Of a DNA stretch of 64,000 nt, positions 50,330-59,689 are shown one piece after another. The first letter of the stretch is position 1. Each line of letters begins with the position of its first letter. A program made the translations under genes and the position numbers. The notes under the pieces were generated by a model that saw nothing but the letters and a program-made list of their open reading frames with translations, ran no database searches and had not been told where the DNA came from. The DNA is from Streptomyces sp. NBC_01428 (lineage in GTDB: Bacteria > Actinomycetota > Actinomycetes > Streptomycetales > Streptomycetaceae), in contig NZ_CP109499.1 in NCBI RefSeq assembly GCF_036231965.1, positions 6,386,001 through 6,450,000 of the forward strand. The letters are read 5' to 3'.

Positions 50330-53143
50330 TCACGCGGGCATCCGTGTTCTCGGCTCGCCGTCCCCCTGTGGATACTCCCGCCCCAGCGCCCCCGCCAACT
50401 CCCCCCTACCCCGAATCCCCAACTTGCGGAAGGTGCTGGTCAGGTGGGTTTCCACGGTGCGGCGGGCCAGGTGGAGGAGGGTGGAGATTTCCGGGTTGGT
50501 GCGGCCGTTGGCTGCCAGGGTGGCTATGCGGCGTTCGCTCGGGGTGAGGGCGTCCGTGCCGGTGCGGGGGGCCGCCGCGCGGCGGGCGCCGGCCTCGCGC
50601 AGGGCCTGCTGGGCCTCGGTGTGCAGGCGGACCGCGCCGAGGCGCTCCGCGCGTTCGGCCGCCTCGCGCAGGGGCTCACGGGCGCGCGTCCGCTCCCCGG
50701 CCGCGGTCAACTGGCGGCCCTGGGCGATCAGCGCGGCCGGCAGTTCCGTACCGGCGGGTGCCTCGCGCAGCAGGCGTACGGCGCGGTCCGCGAGGTCCAG
50801 GCCCTGTCTGCCGCCGGTCGCCGTGCCGAGGGTGCTCAGTGAACGCCCCACCAGGCGGGGCGTGTTCCAGACGGTGGCCAGGCGCAGCTCCTCCCGCGCC
50901 AGCGCGAGGGCCTCCTCCGGGCGGCCCAGGGCCACCCGGCACTCCGCCGCCGCCGTGCGCCACGGCGTCACCACGGGACTCAGCACCTCCCGCGCCGACT
51001 GCCGGCGCCCGCACTCCAGGAAGTCGTCCAGCGCCGCTCCCGGGTCGCCGTCGGCCGCGCGCAGGACCCCGCGTGCGTAGAGGAAGCGGTTCGCCTCCCA
51101 GGAGTCGGGGGCGTCCCGCAGCTCGACGTCGCCCGCGAGTGCGGTGGCCGTGTCCGTACGGCCCTGCCCCACCAGGGCGAGGACGGCGAGCGCGTCCTGG
51201 TTGCCCGGGGCGCGGCCGACGGGACGGGTGGCCGGGACGACGTCCTCGTGGGCGCCGCGGGCCGCCGCGATGTCGGCCCGTACGTTCAGCAGGGCCGCGT
51301 GCATCGGATGCAGGAGCGACGCGCTCTGGCCCGCGAGGCCCCGCTCCACCAGGCGTTCCGCCTCGTCGAGTTCGTCGGCCCACTGGGCGACGGCGGCGGC
51401 CGTGCCCAGGAGGAACGGCTCGCCGAGCGGGTCCGACGGTTCCTCCAGGAGCGCGCGGACGCGTCGTACGGCGGTCCGCGCCGACGTCAGGCCCGCCGTC
51501 GCCTCGTACCGCACGAGCAGCGCCCGGCCCGCCGCGCCGACCAGGTGGGGGGAGCGTTCGGCGGTCTCGCGCAGCCACCGGTACATCTCCCGCCGTACGT
51601 CCGCGTCCTGGTCCGACAGCAGTGCCGAGGCCGTCTGGACGGTGCGGGCCAGGTCCGGGTGGTCGCGCAACTGCTCGTCCAGGGACCTCAGTACGCCGAT
51701 CGCGGCGCGCGTCTCACCCTGCCCGGTCAGCGCCGTGCCCAGGGCGACCGCCGCCCGCACCCGGTCACGGGGCGTGCCCGGCAGCCGTACGGCCTCGGCG
51801 AGCCGTGACATCCCCGCGGCCGGCCGGACGGTCAGGAACTCCAGCGACCCCAGCTCGGTGAGGACCGCGGAGCGGCGTTCGGGCGTCAGGGGCTCCTCCA
51901 GGGCGCGGCGCAGGAAGGCCGGTGCGTCGCCGGCCCTGCCCGCGCGGACCGCGGCGGACGCGGCGTCCAGCAGCACGCCGACCGCCCACCCGGCACCGAT
52001 CGCGGGCGCCCGCAGGACGTGCCCCGCCACCGCCTGAGCCGGATCGCCCCGCCGCAGCATCGTCTCCGCCGCCGCCCGGTGGGCCGCCTGGCGCCGCGCT
52101 CCCGGCCAGCCGCTCGCCACCGCGTCCCGGAGGAGGGGGTGGGAGTAGTCGGGGTGGCCGCCCACGGGCGAGGGGCGCAGCATCCCGAGGCGGGTCATCG
52201 ACGTCAGCCAGCCGGGGACCCGGGCGGGGTCGGCGCCGGACATCCCGGCCAGCAACTCGGCGTCGGCGTACGGCGCGTGGCCGGCGGAGTCCGTCGTCGC
52301 GAGCGCGAGCGAACGGGCCACGTCGGCGGTCGTCGGGCCCGCGCAGTCCAGCCACCACGACACGGCCGCCGGGTACGCGCCGGGGTAGAGGGCCGCGCAG
52401 GTCGACGGGACGGGAGCGGGGGACCGCGCACCGGGCACCGCGCGCAGGTCGTCCAGGAGGGCGTGCAGCAGCAGCGGGTTGCCCGCGCAGGCCCGTACGC
52501 AGTCGTCCACCCAGGCGTCGGCAGGGGCGTCGTCGAAGGCCGAACGGACCAGCTCCGCCGCCGAGTCGGTGCTCAGTGGGGCCAGGGTGTGGGTACGGAC
52601 CAGGTCGGGCGAGAGGCCGTGGGCGAGGCCGGGCCCCGCCGGACCGACGTCGTACTGCGTGCGCTCGGTCACCACCAGCAGCACCGGCAGGCGGTCGATC
52701 TGCCGGGCGGCGGCGGCGAGCCACTGCCGGGAGTGCTCGTCGGCGCGGTGCACGTCGTCGACGGCCACCAGCAGCGGCGCGTCGCCCGCGTGCGCGAGCA
52801 GCAGGCGCCACAGCCGGGCAGCCGCCCGGCCATGGTCGTGGACGGGGGACGGCGGCTCCGTCCCGCGCCCGCTGTGCTGCCCCAGCGCGTCCTGGTCCAG
52901 GGAGAGCAGGTCGAGCACGGCCGCGAAGGGGGGATGGGGGTCCGGCGAGCAGCGGGCGCGCAGCACCCGCATGCCGTGCGTCTCCCCGTGACCGGCGGCG
53001 GCTTCGAGGAGGGCGGTGCGGCCGGTGCCGGTGGCGCCCGACAGCAGGAGCAGCCGGCCGGTGCCGCCGCGGGCCCGAGCGGCCTCGGCGGCCACCAGCT
53101 CCAGCGCGTCCCCGCGTTCGCGAAGTGGTCCGCGTACGGACAT
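50330..53143 (-). CDS. LAL-type (large ATP-binding) LuxR regulator
   Basis: A 937-residue regulator of the MalT/LAL class. The N-terminal ATPase has Walker A LSGATGTGRTALLEAA (about residues 33-48) and Walker B LLVAVDDVHRADEHS. A long helical, TPR-like middle spans residues 350-850. The C-terminal LuxR HTH reads LTPSERRIATLAANGRTNPE and HLARRTVETHLTSTFRKLGI. ATG 53143 is set by GGGAGG 5 bases upstream. LAL proteins often activate natural-product or sugar genes. It is divergent from the atypical response regulator at 53284. No biosynthetic cluster lies in the window. Confidence 0.93.
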   Translation of the reverse strand: MSVRGPLRERGDALELVAAEAARARGGTGRLLLLSGATGTGRTALLEAAAGHGETHGMRVLRARCSPDPHPPFAAVLDLLSLDQDALGQHSGRGTEPPSPVHDHGRAAARLWRLLLAHAGDAPLLVAVDDVHRADEHSRQWLAAAARQIDRLPVLLVVTERTQYDVGPAGPGLAHGLSPDLVRTHTLAPLSTDSAAELVRSAFDDAPADAWVDDCVRACAGNPLLLHALLDDLRAVPGARSPAPVPSTCAALYPGAYPAAVSWWLDCAGPTTADVARSLALATTDSAGHAPYADAELLAGMSGADPARVPGWLTSMTRLGMLRPSPVGGHPDYSHPLLRDAVASGWPGARRQAAHRAAAETMLRRGDPAQAVAGHVLRAPAIGAGWAVGVLLDAASAAVRAGRAGDAPAFLRRALEEPLTPERRSAVLTELGSLEFLTVRPAAGMSRLAEAVRLPGTPRDRVRAAVALGTALTGQGETRAAIGVLRSLDEQLRDHPDLARTVQTASALLSDQDADVRREMYRWLRETAERSPHLVGAAGRALLVRYEATAGLTSARTAVRRVRALLEEPSDPLGEPFLLGTAAAVAQWADELDEAERLVERGLAGQSASLLHPMHAALLNVRADIAAARGAHEDVVPATRPVGRAPGNQDALAVLALVGQGRTDTATALAGDVELRDAPDSWEANRFLYARGVLRAADGDPGAALDDFLECGRRQSAREVLSPVVTPWRTAAAECRVALGRPEEALALAREELRLATVWNTPRLVGRSLSTLGTATGGRQGLDLADRAVRLLREAPAGTELPAALIAQGRQLTAAGERTRAREPLREAAERAERLGAVRLHTEAQQALREAGARRAAAPRTGTDALTPSERRIATLAANGRTNPEISTLLHLARRTVETHLTSTFRKLGIRGRGELAGALGREYPQGDGEPRTRMPA

Positions 53144-53283
53144 CACTGCCTCCCGCAGTCGTGGATCCGCTGACGCCGATCTCGTGGTGTCTCTCGTGGT
53201 GCTCCACGATTGTGCGGACCTCTGTTGGCACAGGAGTGTGATTTCAGCCCTCTGTCACCGACCCCACAACGACGGACGGCACG

Positions 53284-54012
53284 TTGACTCGGGAGAAGCG
53301 GTTGCACAGTTCAGCCCGGACGGCAGGCATCGAGGCGTCCCTGGAATCGGCATCCGAACCGGGCACCGACCACGGCCCCGCGGGCGCGCCGCCCCGCATC
53401 CCGGTCGTGGTCCACACCGCGGACCCCATCTCCCGGGCCGGGGCGCTGAGCCAACTGCGCGGCAACCCGCTGATCGACCTGCGTGACGAGACGGAGGCCG
53501 GCCCCGACACCGTGGCCGTGCTGATCAGCGAGACGCCCGACGCCACCACCCTCGCCCGGCTGCGCCGGCTGGTCCGTGCCGAGGGCGCCCGTGCCGTGCT
53601 GGTGGTGAACTCCGTCCGGGAGGCCGAGCTCCTCGACGTCATCGCCTGTGGCGCCGCCGCTGTCGTCTGGCGGCACGAGGCCACCGCGCAGCGTCTGTCG
53701 CAGGCCGTGCTCGCCGCCGCGCGCGGGGACGGGGACCTGCCCGCCGACCTGCTCGGGCGGCTGCTCAGCCAGGTGGGCACGATGCAGCGCTCGGCGTCCG
53801 GCCAACCCGGCGCCCCCGTGTCGGGGCTGACACCGCGCGAGATCGACGTGCTGCGCCTGGTCGCGGAGGGGCTCGACACCGCGGAGATCGCGAGCAAGCT
53901 CTCCTACTCCGAGCGCACCGTCAAGAACGTCATGCACGGGCTGACCACCCGGCTGCGCCTGCGCAACCGGGCGCACGCGGTGGCCCACGCCCTGCGCGAG
54001 GGCTACATCTGA
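53284..54012 (+). CDS. LuxR-family regulator with atypical receiver domain
   Basis: A 242-residue protein from TTG 53284 (GGACGG is about 4 bases upstream). A receiver-like fold covers residues 38-150 (IPVVVHTADPISRAGALSQL, AVLVVNSVREAEL), but the usual phospho-acceptor strand reads VAVLISETPDATT, without the Asp, so it probably does not take part in phosphorelay. The LuxR HTH is LTPREIDVLRLVAEGLDTAE with LSYSERTVKNVMHGLTTRLR. Divergent from the LAL regulator; 140 bases between them hold both promoters. The target is unknown. Confidence 0.88.
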   Translation: MTREKRLHSSARTAGIEASLESASEPGTDHGPAGAPPRIPVVVHTADPISRAGALSQLRGNPLIDLRDETEAGPDTVAVLISETPDATTLARLRRLVRAEGARAVLVVNSVREAELLDVIACGAAAVVWRHEATAQRLSQAVLAAARGDGDLPADLLGRLLSQVGTMQRSASGQPGAPVSGLTPREIDVLRLVAEGLDTAEIASKLSYSERTVKNVMHGLTTRLRLRNRAHAVAHALREGYI

Positions 54013-54026
54013 CCGGCGGGGCAGCC

Positions 54027-54050
54027 GCCGCTGCCCGATCGGGCAGCGGC
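54027..54050 (+). terminator. 24-bp perfect palindrome after the LuxR regulator gene
   Basis: The two 12-base arms GCCGCTGCCCGA and TCGGGCAGCGGC meet without a loop at 54027-54050, 15 bases past the stop. It may terminate transcription. Confidence 0.5.
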
Positions 54051-54222
54051 CCTTGTTCCGGGCGGTCGATCGGGCACCGGGACGCGCCCGCCGATCCGTC
54101 CGGACAGCCGTGTCCGGAGCGGGAGCCGTGTCGCCGCCCGCCGACCGGCACGGCGTGCGCCGTCCCCCGTCCCACCTCGGAGAACGGCTGATTTCCGTCC
54201 CCCGGACGAACACGGGAAACAC

Positions 54223-54261
54223 CACGGACCCGTGCCCCGGAGTGCGGGGCACGGGTCCGTG
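54223..54261. terminator. Strong bidirectional terminator
   Basis: CACGGACCCGTGCCCC (54223-54238) pairs perfectly with GGGGCACGGGTCCGTG (54246-54261) around GGAGTGC. It lies between the convergent regulator and DUF3616 genes. The rest of 54013-54370 shows nothing else. Confidence 0.8.
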
Positions 54262-54370
54262 CGGACGTGCATCAGGTCCGTGCCGGGCGCGGGGTCACGG
54301 TCCCGGCGGGACCGCGCCGTTGCCCGCGTGGACCATCAAACGCGGACCGTGAACCGGCGCCCAGGGCAGC

Positions 54371-55765
54371 TCAGTTGGTGACCGTGAACCAGGTCGCCCG
54401 GGACTTCTGCCACTCCGGGTGGTCGAGGTCCTTCGCCTCGGTGCCGTCGCCGTACAGGTCGGCCGAGCCGTCGTCCGTGATCAGCTGGGCGCGGGCGCCG
54501 GACACGCTGAGATCGGGGACGTCCACGACCGCCTCCCAGCCGCCGGGGTCCGAGGTCGGCAGGTCGAGACGCTTGACCGGGGCGTGCGCCGCGTTGCCGT
54601 CCCAGGAGTAGAGCGCGTACGGGTCGGAGTTGTCGTCCGCGGCCCAGGAACCGGCGACGATCAGGTACTGGTTCGACGCGTTCTTACGGATGTCACGGAT
54701 CGCCAGACCGCCGAGGTCGAGCTCGATCGGCGTGCCGAAGACCGCCTTCGAACCGCTGCTCAGCACCTTGTCGAAGTTGGTGACCGGCACGATGAGCGCC
54801 TTGCCGCCGGGAACCGCGGGAGCGAGCGGTGCGCGGAAGCCGAGGTAGGCCGTGGTCGTCGAGCCCGGCGCGAACTCCAGACCCTCCACGTTGAACCCGT
54901 CGATCTGCTTGGGGATCTGGCCGTCCTCGGTGCCGTCCGCGAAGCCGTAGCGGTCGCCGTTCGCCTCGTCCCAGGCGACGAGGTCGTCCCGCAGCTTCTT
55001 GTACGAACGGCCGTAGGTGAGGTTGGTGGAGGCGCCGGAGCCGGTCACCGTCGTGGTGAACACGGTGTTGCGGTCGGCCTTGTACTCGCCGTCCTTGTTG
55101 TTGCCGAGCGAGCCCGTCCAGTAGATCGTGTCGCCGACGCGCGTGGCGCCCTCGATGTCGATCTCCTTGGACACGCCCGCCTTGGAGCCGAAGTCCCAGG
55201 TCTTGACGGGCGCGCCCGACGCCGAACGGTCGTACAGGCGGAGCGTGTTGGACTCGTCGTCCGCGACGACCGCGTAGCCGCCGCCGACGTCGACCGCCGC
55301 CGAGGCGTCGCTGGAGCCGGTGAAGTAGCGGGTGTCCGTGGGGTGTTGCACGGACGCCGAGGCGGCGTAGTGCAGCGTCTTGGTGACCTTCTTGCCGTCG
55401 ACGCCGGTGACCTGCACCGTGAGGTCCGTGTAGCCCAGGCCGCGCGCGGCGACCGCGACCTTGCGGGTGGCGCCCGTGCCGCTGACGGTGGCGTCGGTGG
55501 TGGTCGCCACCGAGGTCTTGCTGCTCTTGGTGACCGTGACGGCGAGCGCGCCGGCGTCGGCCCCGCTCTGCGCGACGGTCACGTTCACGGTCGGATCGCC
55601 GGTCGCGCCCACCGCGCCCGACAGATACGTGGCCGACAGGGAGAGGCTCGGCGTGCCGTAACTCGCCGCGTGTGCCTGGCTTCCCAGCCCCATGGCCGCG
55701 AGCGTCAGCACGCCGCCGATGACGGCGGTCGTCCGGCGGCCTCTGGGGAAAGCGTTGTCCTGCAC
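54371..55765 (-). CDS. Secreted DUF3616 beta-propeller-like protein
   Basis: A 464-residue exported protein. GTG 55765 is set by GAAAGGG 6 bases upstream. The signal peptide is RGRRTTAVIGGVLTLAAMGL ending SQAHA-A, with a twin Arg that is probably not a full Tat motif. Residues 40-145 are an Ig-like beta region (NVTVAQSGADAGALAVTVT). The DUF3616 domain follows (EIDIEGATRVGDTIYWTGS, DGFNVEGLEFAPGSTTTAYL). It acts outside the cell; no enzyme activity is known for the family. Confidence 0.88.
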   Translation of the reverse strand: MQDNAFPRGRRTTAVIGGVLTLAAMGLGSQAHAASYGTPSLSLSATYLSGAVGATGDPTVNVTVAQSGADAGALAVTVTKSSKTSVATTTDATVSGTGATRKVAVAARGLGYTDLTVQVTGVDGKKVTKTLHYAASASVQHPTDTRYFTGSSDASAAVDVGGGYAVVADDESNTLRLYDRSASGAPVKTWDFGSKAGVSKEIDIEGATRVGDTIYWTGSLGNNKDGEYKADRNTVFTTTVTGSGASTNLTYGRSYKKLRDDLVAWDEANGDRYGFADGTEDGQIPKQIDGFNVEGLEFAPGSTTTAYLGFRAPLAPAVPGGKALIVPVTNFDKVLSSGSKAVFGTPIELDLGGLAIRDIRKNASNQYLIVAGSWAADDNSDPYALYSWDGNAAHAPVKRLDLPTSDPGGWEAVVDVPDLSVSGARAQLITDDGSADLYGDGTEAKDLDHPEWQKSRATWFTVTN

Positions 55766-56057
55766 GGGGGCCCTTTCGTCGACGCGATGTCGACGAGAAG
55801 GCTGTGCGGCGTCCGCCAACTCCCGGCTGCGCCGCGCTGTCCGGGAGGTGAACAGATGCGGTCACCGAGGACGCGGCCCAAGGGCACCCCGGAGCCGACC
55901 GCCAACTCCCCTGCCTCGTAGGAAGGGTGGAGGCGGAGCGGGAGGGGTCGGCGGAACCCGCCGGACGGTGGGGGAGCGAGGCGAGAGCGGCGAGTGCCGG
56001 GTGGAGGTGAGGGGAGAGCGGCGAGTGGAGGGTGGGCGCGCCGGGTGGGGAGCAGGG
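55766..56057. other. Upstream region of DUF3616 gene and 3' flank of MazG-like gene
   Basis: No gene is supported. The half near 55950-56057 is purine-rich with repeated GGAGGGTG, GCGAGCGGGAG and GGCGAGTG(CC) strings on the plus strand. Confidence 0.5.
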
Positions 56058-56543
56058 TCAGGGGCCCGCGTCGGACTGGGGCGGCCCCGCGGCCGGTTCG
56101 GGGGCCGGTTCGGCGTCAGGAGAAGGGTCCGGACGCAGGGAGCGGTCCGTCACCGAGGCGAGGTGCTCCGCGAACACCTCGCGCGCGTCGGGCGCGAGTT
56201 CCCGCAGCGCCACCATCGCCGTGATCATGACATCGCACAGTTCCGACCGGACGTCGTCCCAGGTGTGGCTCACGCCCTTGCGCGGGTTCTGGCCTGTCGC
56301 GCCGATCACCGCCTGGGCGACCTCGCCGACCTCCTCCGACAGCTTCAGCACCCGCAGGAGGAGCCCCTCCCGGCCGCCGTGCGCCCGGTTCGCGGTCAGC
56401 CAGCCGTGCAGCCGGTCGATCGCCTCCCACGGGTCCGGTGGGCCCGCCGTGGTGCCGGCGGTGCCCGCCGGGCCCTCCGGGCGGGCACGGTTCGTCGGGG
56501 CGTCACGGTCCATCGGGTCGTCGTCACGGTCCTGGTCGGCCAT
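56058..56543 (-). CDS. MazG-like NTP pyrophosphohydrolase
   Basis: A 161-residue protein. The MazG/all-alpha NTPase core is at residues 40-120: LKLSEEVGEVAQAVIGATGQ with the EExxE metal motif, then ELCDVMITAMVAL with ExxD. N- and C-terminal tails are Pro/Ala/Asp-rich. It likely hydrolyses nucleotides or dNTP analogues to monophosphate and pyrophosphate as a house-cleaning enzyme. ATG 56543 has GGGAGG about 9 bases upstream. It may be cotranscribed with the DoxX gene upstream (gap 35 bases). Confidence 0.88.
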   Translation of the reverse strand: MADQDRDDDPMDRDAPTNRARPEGPAGTAGTTAGPPDPWEAIDRLHGWLTANRAHGGREGLLLRVLKLSEEVGEVAQAVIGATGQNPRKGVSHTWDDVRSELCDVMITAMVALRELAPDAREVFAEHLASVTDRSLRPDPSPDAEPAPEPAAGPPQSDAGP

Positions 56544-56578
56544 GGGAGCAGCCTCCCCCGCGGCGGACCGGCCGACTC

Positions 56579-57124
56579 CTACTCCTCGAACAGGGCTTCC
56601 TGCTCGCCCTGCTGCGCCGTGCGGAGCCGGCTGTTGCGGGTGCCGATGACGACGGCGGTGACCGCGGCCGTGACACCGAGTGCGATCGGCACCATCCAGC
56701 CGCGGTTCACGGCGTGGCCCAGCGCGTGGTCGACCGACAGCCGCCCGGGGCCCGTCACCGCGAGACCCGCCGCGGCCAGTCCGAGCGACGCCGCGTACTC
56801 GTAGCCGCCGGACTGCGCGAAGAACCCGTTCGGTACATGCACCGCGGCCGCTCCGGCCATCGCCCCGGCCGCGGCGGCACCGGCCGCCGGGGTGGCGAGG
56901 CCGAGGGCGAGGAGAGCGCCGCCGCCCGCCTCGGCGAGGCCCGCCGCCGTGGCGCTGGCCTTGCCGGGGGAGTAGCCCATGGCCTCCATGGCCGCCCCCG
57001 TCCCTTCGAGGCCGCCGCCCCCGAACCAGCCGAAGAGCTTCTGCGCTCCGTGCGCGGCCAGTGCGCCGCCCGTGCTCAGACGGAGCAGCAGCAGTCCCAG
57101 ATCACGCCGGTCGAAACAGGTCAC
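56579..57124 (-). CDS. DoxX-family membrane protein
   Basis: A 181-residue protein with four to five membrane segments. The DoxX signature DLGLLLLRLSTGGALAAHGA with QKLFGWFGGGGL opens the protein, and YEYAASLGLAAAGLAVTGPG and the final TM (VPIALGVTAAVTAVVIG) follow. GTG 57124 is set by GGGAG 6 bases upstream; the longer open frame is not used. DoxX proteins in actinobacteria associate with redox and oxidative-stress functions. The specific partner is unknown. Confidence 0.9.
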   Translation of the reverse strand: MTCFDRRDLGLLLLRLSTGGALAAHGAQKLFGWFGGGGLEGTGAAMEAMGYSPGKASATAAGLAEAGGGALLALGLATPAAGAAAAGAMAGAAAVHVPNGFFAQSGGYEYAASLGLAAAGLAVTGPGRLSVDHALGHAVNRGWMVPIALGVTAAVTAVVIGTRNSRLRTAQQGEQEALFEE

Positions 57125-57256
57125 GGTGACTCCCAGTGCAGACAACGGCAACGGTTCCCTCCCGGGTCTCCACCGTCGCACCGATCACACGCGCCCGGTG
57201 TTCCCGCGCGGCCGTTCGGGTGGCGGGCTCCGGGGACCGGTGTGAGTCTGCTTGCC

Positions 57257-57583
57257 ATGACGATTCAGGTAGCGAAACTCAGCGACCCGGCCGTCCGGGC
57301 CTTCGTCACCGCCGTGAACGCGCACGACCGCGACGCGTTTCAGTCGGTCCTCGCGCCCGGGGCCACCATGTCCGACGACGGCTCCGACCGGGACGTCGCC
57401 GACTGGACCGACCGGGAGATCTTCTCCTCCCGGGGCCACATGGACGTCGACAACGAGTCCGCCGGCGGCCGCTCCCTCGTCGTGCGGTACCGCAACGACG
57501 CCTGGGGCGAGATGAAGACCAAGTGGACGTTCACCGTGGACGACGGCGGCCGGATCAGCCGCTTCGAGACCGGCCAGGCCTGA
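57257..57583 (+). CDS. NTF2-like (SnoaL-type) small protein
   Basis: A 108-residue protein with the compact NTF2 cone fold pattern: AVRAFVTAVNAHDRDAFQSV, LAPGATMSDDG, REIFSSRGHMDVD and the C-terminal KWTFTVDDGGRISRFETGQA. Members act as small-molecule binding proteins, isomerases or stress proteins. No catalytic set can be assigned. ATG 57257. It is divergent from doxX and 111 bases ahead of the aldo/keto reductase. Confidence 0.85.
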   Translation: MTIQVAKLSDPAVRAFVTAVNAHDRDAFQSVLAPGATMSDDGSDRDVADWTDREIFSSRGHMDVDNESAGGRSLVVRYRNDAWGEMKTKWTFTVDDGGRISRFETGQA

Positions 57584-57694
57584 CCGAGGCCGGCCGGGGG
57601 ACGCCGGTCGGACCCCGGGAGGTCCGGCCCGGGCCGGACCTCCCGCCCCGTGGGCTTGTGTTCGCGTGCGCTCCAACTCCTAGCGTCCCTGGGC

Positions 57695-58687
57695 ATGGAG
57701 AGCTTCGGGAACAGGACACTGGGAAGCAGCGGCATCGAGGTGAGCGCGCTCGGCTTCGGCTGCTGGGCCATCGGCGGTGAGTGGGCGACGCCGGGCGGGC
57801 AGCCGCTCGGCTGGGGCGCGGTCGACGACGAGGAGTCCGTACGGGCCGTCCGCCGCGCCCTCGACCTCGGCGTGACCTTCTTCGACACGGCGGACGCGTA
57901 CGGGGCCGGGCACAGCGAACGGGTGCTGGCGCGGGCCCTCGGCAAGCGACGGGCCGACGTGGTCCTCGCCACCAAGTGGGGCAACGTCATCGACGAGGAC
58001 CACCGGCTCCTCACCGGCGCCGACGACTCCCCGGCGTACGCCCGACGCGCCCTCACCGCCTCGCTCCGCCGCCTGGACACCGACTGGATCGACCTCTACC
58101 AGCTGCACCTCTCCGACGCCGAACCCGACCGGGCCGCCGAACTCCGTTACACCTGCGAGGAGTTCGTGCGGGAGGGACTCGTCCGGGCCTACGCGTGGAG
58201 CACCGACGATCCGGAGCGTGCGGCGGTCTTCGCCGAGGGCGAGCACTGCGCGGCCGTGCAGCACCGGCTGAACATCCTCCAGGACGCCCCCGAACTCGTC
58301 GCGTTCTGCGAGGAGTCGGGGCTCGCGAGCATCAACCGCAGCCCGCTGGCGATGGGGTTGCTGACCGGCCGCCACACCTCCGGCCGTTCCCTCGCCGCGG
58401 GCGACATCCGCAGCGCGCCGCCCGCCTGGCTGCCCGGATTCACCGGCGAGGGCGGCGCCGACCCGGAGTGGCTGGCCCGGGTGGACGCCCTCAAGGAGAT
58501 CCTGACCAGCGGCGGGCGCACCCTCGCCCAGGGAGCCCTCGGCTGGCTGTGGGCCCGCAGCCCCCGGACCGTGCCGATCCCGGGCTTCCGCTCGGTCGCC
58601 CAGGCCGAGGAGAACGCGGGCGCGATCGCCCGAGGGCCGCTCACCGCCGCCCAGATGACCGAGGTCGACCGGGTGCTCGGGCGGTGA
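57695..58687 (+). CDS. Aldo/keto reductase
   Basis: A 330-residue NADPH-dependent TIM-barrel reductase. The catalytic tetrad is visible: Asp and Tyr in FFDTADAYGAGHSE, Lys in VLATKWG, and His in LYQLHLSD. The cofactor-binding C-terminal segment is TVPIPGFRSVAQAEENAGA. It reduces aldehydes or ketones; the substrate is unknown. ATG 57695. It runs toward tandem hairpins at 58785 and 58816 shared with the convergent ABC transporter operon. Confidence 0.92.
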   Translation: MESFGNRTLGSSGIEVSALGFGCWAIGGEWATPGGQPLGWGAVDDEESVRAVRRALDLGVTFFDTADAYGAGHSERVLARALGKRRADVVLATKWGNVIDEDHRLLTGADDSPAYARRALTASLRRLDTDWIDLYQLHLSDAEPDRAAELRYTCEEFVREGLVRAYAWSTDDPERAAVFAEGEHCAAVQHRLNILQDAPELVAFCEESGLASINRSPLAMGLLTGRHTSGRSLAAGDIRSAPPAWLPGFTGEGGADPEWLARVDALKEILTSGGRTLAQGALGWLWARSPRTVPIPGFRSVAQAEENAGAIARGPLTAAQMTEVDRVLGR

Positions 58688-58784
58688 ACGGCCCCACGGG
58701 TTCCCACGCGAGAGTGCGGGCGCCGGACGTCCGGTCTCCCTGTACGACCCCGAACTGCCGCTCGTAGACGCACGGTTCCCCTGT

Positions 58785-58860
58785 ACGACCCCGAACCATC
58801 GGGTCGTGGAGGTCTGTTCCCCCTGCGCGACCCCGTACGGCCGGGTCGTCCAGGGGGAAC
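58785..58860. terminator. Two tandem terminator hairpins between convergent units
   Basis: Hairpin 1: CGACCC (58785-58790) with GGGTCG (58801-58806). Hairpin 2: GTTCCCCCTG (58816-58825) with CAGGGGGAAC (58851-58860), plus inner pairing of CGACCC with GGGTCG. CTGTACGACCCCGAAC is also directly repeated (58740 and 58781), so the elements look locally duplicated. Confidence 0.7.
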
Positions 58861-58915
58861 GGGGCGGTGCCCTGCGGCGCGTACGGCACCGCGGCGGCGT
58901 CCCGGGCGCGTACGC

Positions 58916-59689
58916 CTACGGGACGGCGGGCTGGGAGTCGTACGGCTGCTGCGCCGGCTGCGGTCCCTCGTGGTCCTGCCGGGCCGAGTGCCGCGGGGCC
59001 GCGCGGCGCGCGCCGCCCTGCTCGGTCAGGGTGATCCGGCCGGCCCGGATGGTGGCGAGGCGCGGCGCACGACGGGCGATGGACGAGTCGTGGGTGACCA
59101 TGACGAACGTCAGCCCGTACTCGTGCCACAGTCCTTCCAGCAGGCCCATGATGTCGTCGCGGGTGCCCTCGTCGAGGTTGCCGGTGGGCTCGTCGGCGAG
59201 CAGCACCTTCGGTTTCTTGACCAGCGCGCGGGCGATGGCGACGCGCTGCTGCTGGCCGCCGGACAGCTCGGTCGGGACGTGCGCGAGCCGCTCGCCGAGT
59301 CCGACCGAGCGGAGCGCCTCGGCGGCCCGCTCGCGCCGTTCGGCGGGCTTCACGCCGAGCGGGACGAGGGCGGTCTCGACGTTCTCCTGGGCGGTCAGCG
59401 TCGGGATGAGGTTGAACGACTGGAAGATGATGCCGATCTTCTCGGCCCGCAGCCGGGTCAGCCTGGCCTCGCTGATGGAGGCGAGGTCCACGCCGTCCAG
59501 CTCGACGCGGCCGGAGGTCGGCCGGTCGAGGCCGCCGATCATCTGGAGCAGCGTCGACTTGCCGCCGCCGGTGGGGCCCTGGATGACGAGCTGGTCGCCG
59601 TCCTCGATGGCGAGGTCGACGCCGCGCAGCGCCTCGACGGTCTCCTTGCCCCGCGTGTAGCGCTTGGTGACGCCGGTGAGTTTGTACAT
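58916..59689 (-). CDS. ABC transporter ATP-binding protein (MacB/LolD type)
   Basis: A 257-residue ATPase. Walker A is IQGPTGGGKSTLLQMI (the second Gly of GxxGxGK replaced by the TGGGK form), signature LSGGQQQRVAIARAL, Walker B VLLADEPTGNLD, and the H loop MVTHDSS. The sequence after the signature (EPTGNLDEGTRDDI) is typical of the MacB/LolD/FtsE group. The Gln/Pro/His-rich tail of about 30 residues is extra. ATG 59689 follows GGAGAA. It pairs with the FtsX-like permease 98 bases upstream in the same operon. Confidence 0.93.
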   Translation of the reverse strand: MYKLTGVTKRYTRGKETVEALRGVDLAIEDGDQLVIQGPTGGGKSTLLQMIGGLDRPTSGRVELDGVDLASISEARLTRLRAEKIGIIFQSFNLIPTLTAQENVETALVPLGVKPAERRERAAEALRSVGLGERLAHVPTELSGGQQQRVAIARALVKKPKVLLADEPTGNLDEGTRDDIMGLLEGLWHEYGLTFVMVTHDSSIARRAPRLATIRAGRITLTEQGGARRAAPRHSARQDHEGPQPAQQPYDSQPAVP

